Positions 63,318 to 64,000 of a stretch of 64,000 nt of DNA are shown here, piece after piece. Numbering within the stretch: position 1 is the stretch's first letter; each line of letters begins with the position of its first letter. The notes beneath the pieces are model-generated. The model was not told the DNA's origin, made no database searches, and worked only from the letters and a program-made list of their open reading frames with translations. The position numbers were made by a program, and so were the translations under genes. The DNA lies in NCBI GenBank assembly GCA_934277375.1, contig CAKQTZ010000001.1:1-64000 (forward strand), written 5' to 3'. Origin of the DNA: an uncultured Coprococcus sp. Lineage in GTDB: Bacteria > Bacillota > Clostridia > Lachnospirales > Lachnospiraceae.

Positions 63318-63352
63318 ACATTTTCTCCTGTCTCACCAAAACAGCGCATCCA

Positions 63353-64000
63353 TCAATACAGATTCTGGATTCGCCTCAGGTACTCCTTACTATCATTCAT
63401 TCCCTCTGTACCAAATATCTTTTCTATGTAACTGATAAGTCCTGTAATCTCATCACGTACAAAGCTCACGTTCAAACTTTCAAACTTCTTCAGAACAGTT
63501 CTGGCAACGATGTAATCCATAGCGTCAAGCTCTGTTCCGCCACAGGCAACATACACCGGTATGAAATCATACATATGCTTCATGATACGGTTTCCAAACG
63601 AAAGCTTGAATCTTGTGAGCAGGTATTTGTCCAGCTTCTGTATATTCTCCATCATCACATCACTGATAGGATGCTCGACCTTTGCCTTCTGGAACAGATA
63701 CAGCAGATGCTCCGTTGTGATCTCACATGCAGGCTGAAGATCACACTCAAATGCGTCCGCCCTCTCGTTCAGCTCGATCGGCATTGCACGGTCATATACC
63801 TTATCAGTGATCGTAAATGTAGAATCATCATTGTTCGCCGTACCGATGAACCAGGTTCCATCTGTGACATGTATCTTTCCTGAATCAAGCTTTACTGGAT
63901 CTCCATCCCATGCGGTCGGAACAAGATCCAGAACCCACTCATCCTTGCTTGGCATCTCCAGTACGGAGAGCATCTCGGCAAAGTAATACTCGATACGGGC
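63353..64000 (-). CDS. AAA+ ATPase, McrB/MoxR-like (partial, runs off right edge)
   Basis: The C-terminal 215 residues are visible; the frame is open to base 64000. ARIEYYFAEMLSVLE corresponds to the segment after Walker B, and WFIGTANNDDSTFTITDKVYDRAMPIEL is sensor 1 and the arginine-finger region of AAA_5/McrB-like ATPases. The GTPase signature MNTADRS of true McrB is not present (TANNDDST here), so it is probably an ATPase. A helical lid domain follows. It is first of an operon with the DUF2357-like coiled-coil protein and the signal peptidase. Confidence 0.85.
   Translation of the reverse strand, partial: ARIEYYFAEMLSVLEMPSKDEWVLDLVPTAWDGDPVKLDSGKIHVTDGTWFIGTANNDDSTFTITDKVYDRAMPIELNERADAFECDLQPACEITTEHLLYLFQKAKVEHPISDVMMENIQKLDKYLLTRFKLSFGNRIMKHMYDFIPVYVACGGTELDAMDYIVARTVLKKFESLNVSFVRDEITGLISYIEKIFGTEGMNDSKEYLRRIQNLY

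Noticed and set aside
63353..64000. True McrB GTPase of a type IV restriction system
   Set aside because: The MNTADRS GTPase signature is absent and the partner lacks a visible nuclease motif, so only a broader AAA+/McrB-like call is kept.
1..64000. CRISPR arrays, tRNA genes, T-box leaders and complete insertion sequences
   Set aside because: No regularly spaced repeats with unique spacers, no tRNA cloverleaf and no T-box sequence were recognised; only relics and short palindromic repeats suggest mobility.

Overview
The window looks like chromosomal DNA of a low-to-mid GC, anaerobic gut Clostridium, most likely a Lachnospiraceae relative of Coprococcus (inference from gene content, AGGAGG ribosome binding sites, TTGACA-17-TATAAT promoters and a Firmicutes-type L10 leader). 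Almost all genes are on the minus strand. The exceptions are panD, a DUF1846 gene, a PucR regulator, a serpin and a few relics.

Layout. 1-433: three tandem minus-strand promoters reading off the left edge, where a 16S rRNA operon is expected. 434-5130: a Gfo/Idh/MocA oxidoreductase, an RpiR regulator, a COG2509-type flavoprotein and a membrane-anchored XRE protein. 5263-20000: the translation/transcription block rplJ-rplL-rpoB-rpoC-(tetR)-rpsL-rpsG-fusA-tuf, with an L10 leader, clear promoters before rplJ, rpoB, rpsL and tuf, and terminators. 20015-32370: cell-wall lytic enzymes, an unusual hydrolase-methyltransferase fusion, panD, a HAD/UPF0340/GNAT/DUF4097 cluster, mgsA, DUF1846, DUF1275 and a secreted Fn3 protein.

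32486-41131 is a probable GABA (or related omega-amino acid) utilisation island. It holds an APC permease fused to an iron alcohol dehydrogenase, a cytidylate-kinase-like protein, two class-III aminotransferases, an XRE-cupin regulator and a divergent PucR regulator. The genes would import the amine, transaminate it to a semialdehyde and reduce that to a hydroxy acid. 41151-49394 holds LrgAB, PhoU-like/PiT phosphate transport with a P2-type ATPase, and a P-II/AmtB ammonium pair. 49506-58000 is mixed housekeeping and accessory genes, including an autoregulated MerR gene next to a divergent DXS. 58138-59520 is a secreted serpin behind a structured leader. 60078-64000 is an operon of signal peptidase, a coiled-coil DUF2357-like protein and an AAA+ ATPase that runs off the right edge.

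The most interesting signals that ordinary gene annotation does not cover are: (i) a structured leader element of about 100 nt present before both the serpin and the XRE-cupin gene, able to sequester a Shine-Dalgarno sequence; (ii) a 50-bp GGGGTCAGACCCC palindromic element in three intergenic copies, with related palindromes inserted in frame in two genes; (iii) terminator-like leader hairpins sharing a GRCAAAGGMGYC motif before amtB, the permease-dehydrogenase fusion and an aminotransferase; (iv) the permease-dehydrogenase and hydrolase-LCMT fusions. No CRISPR array, tRNA gene or intact insertion sequence was found.
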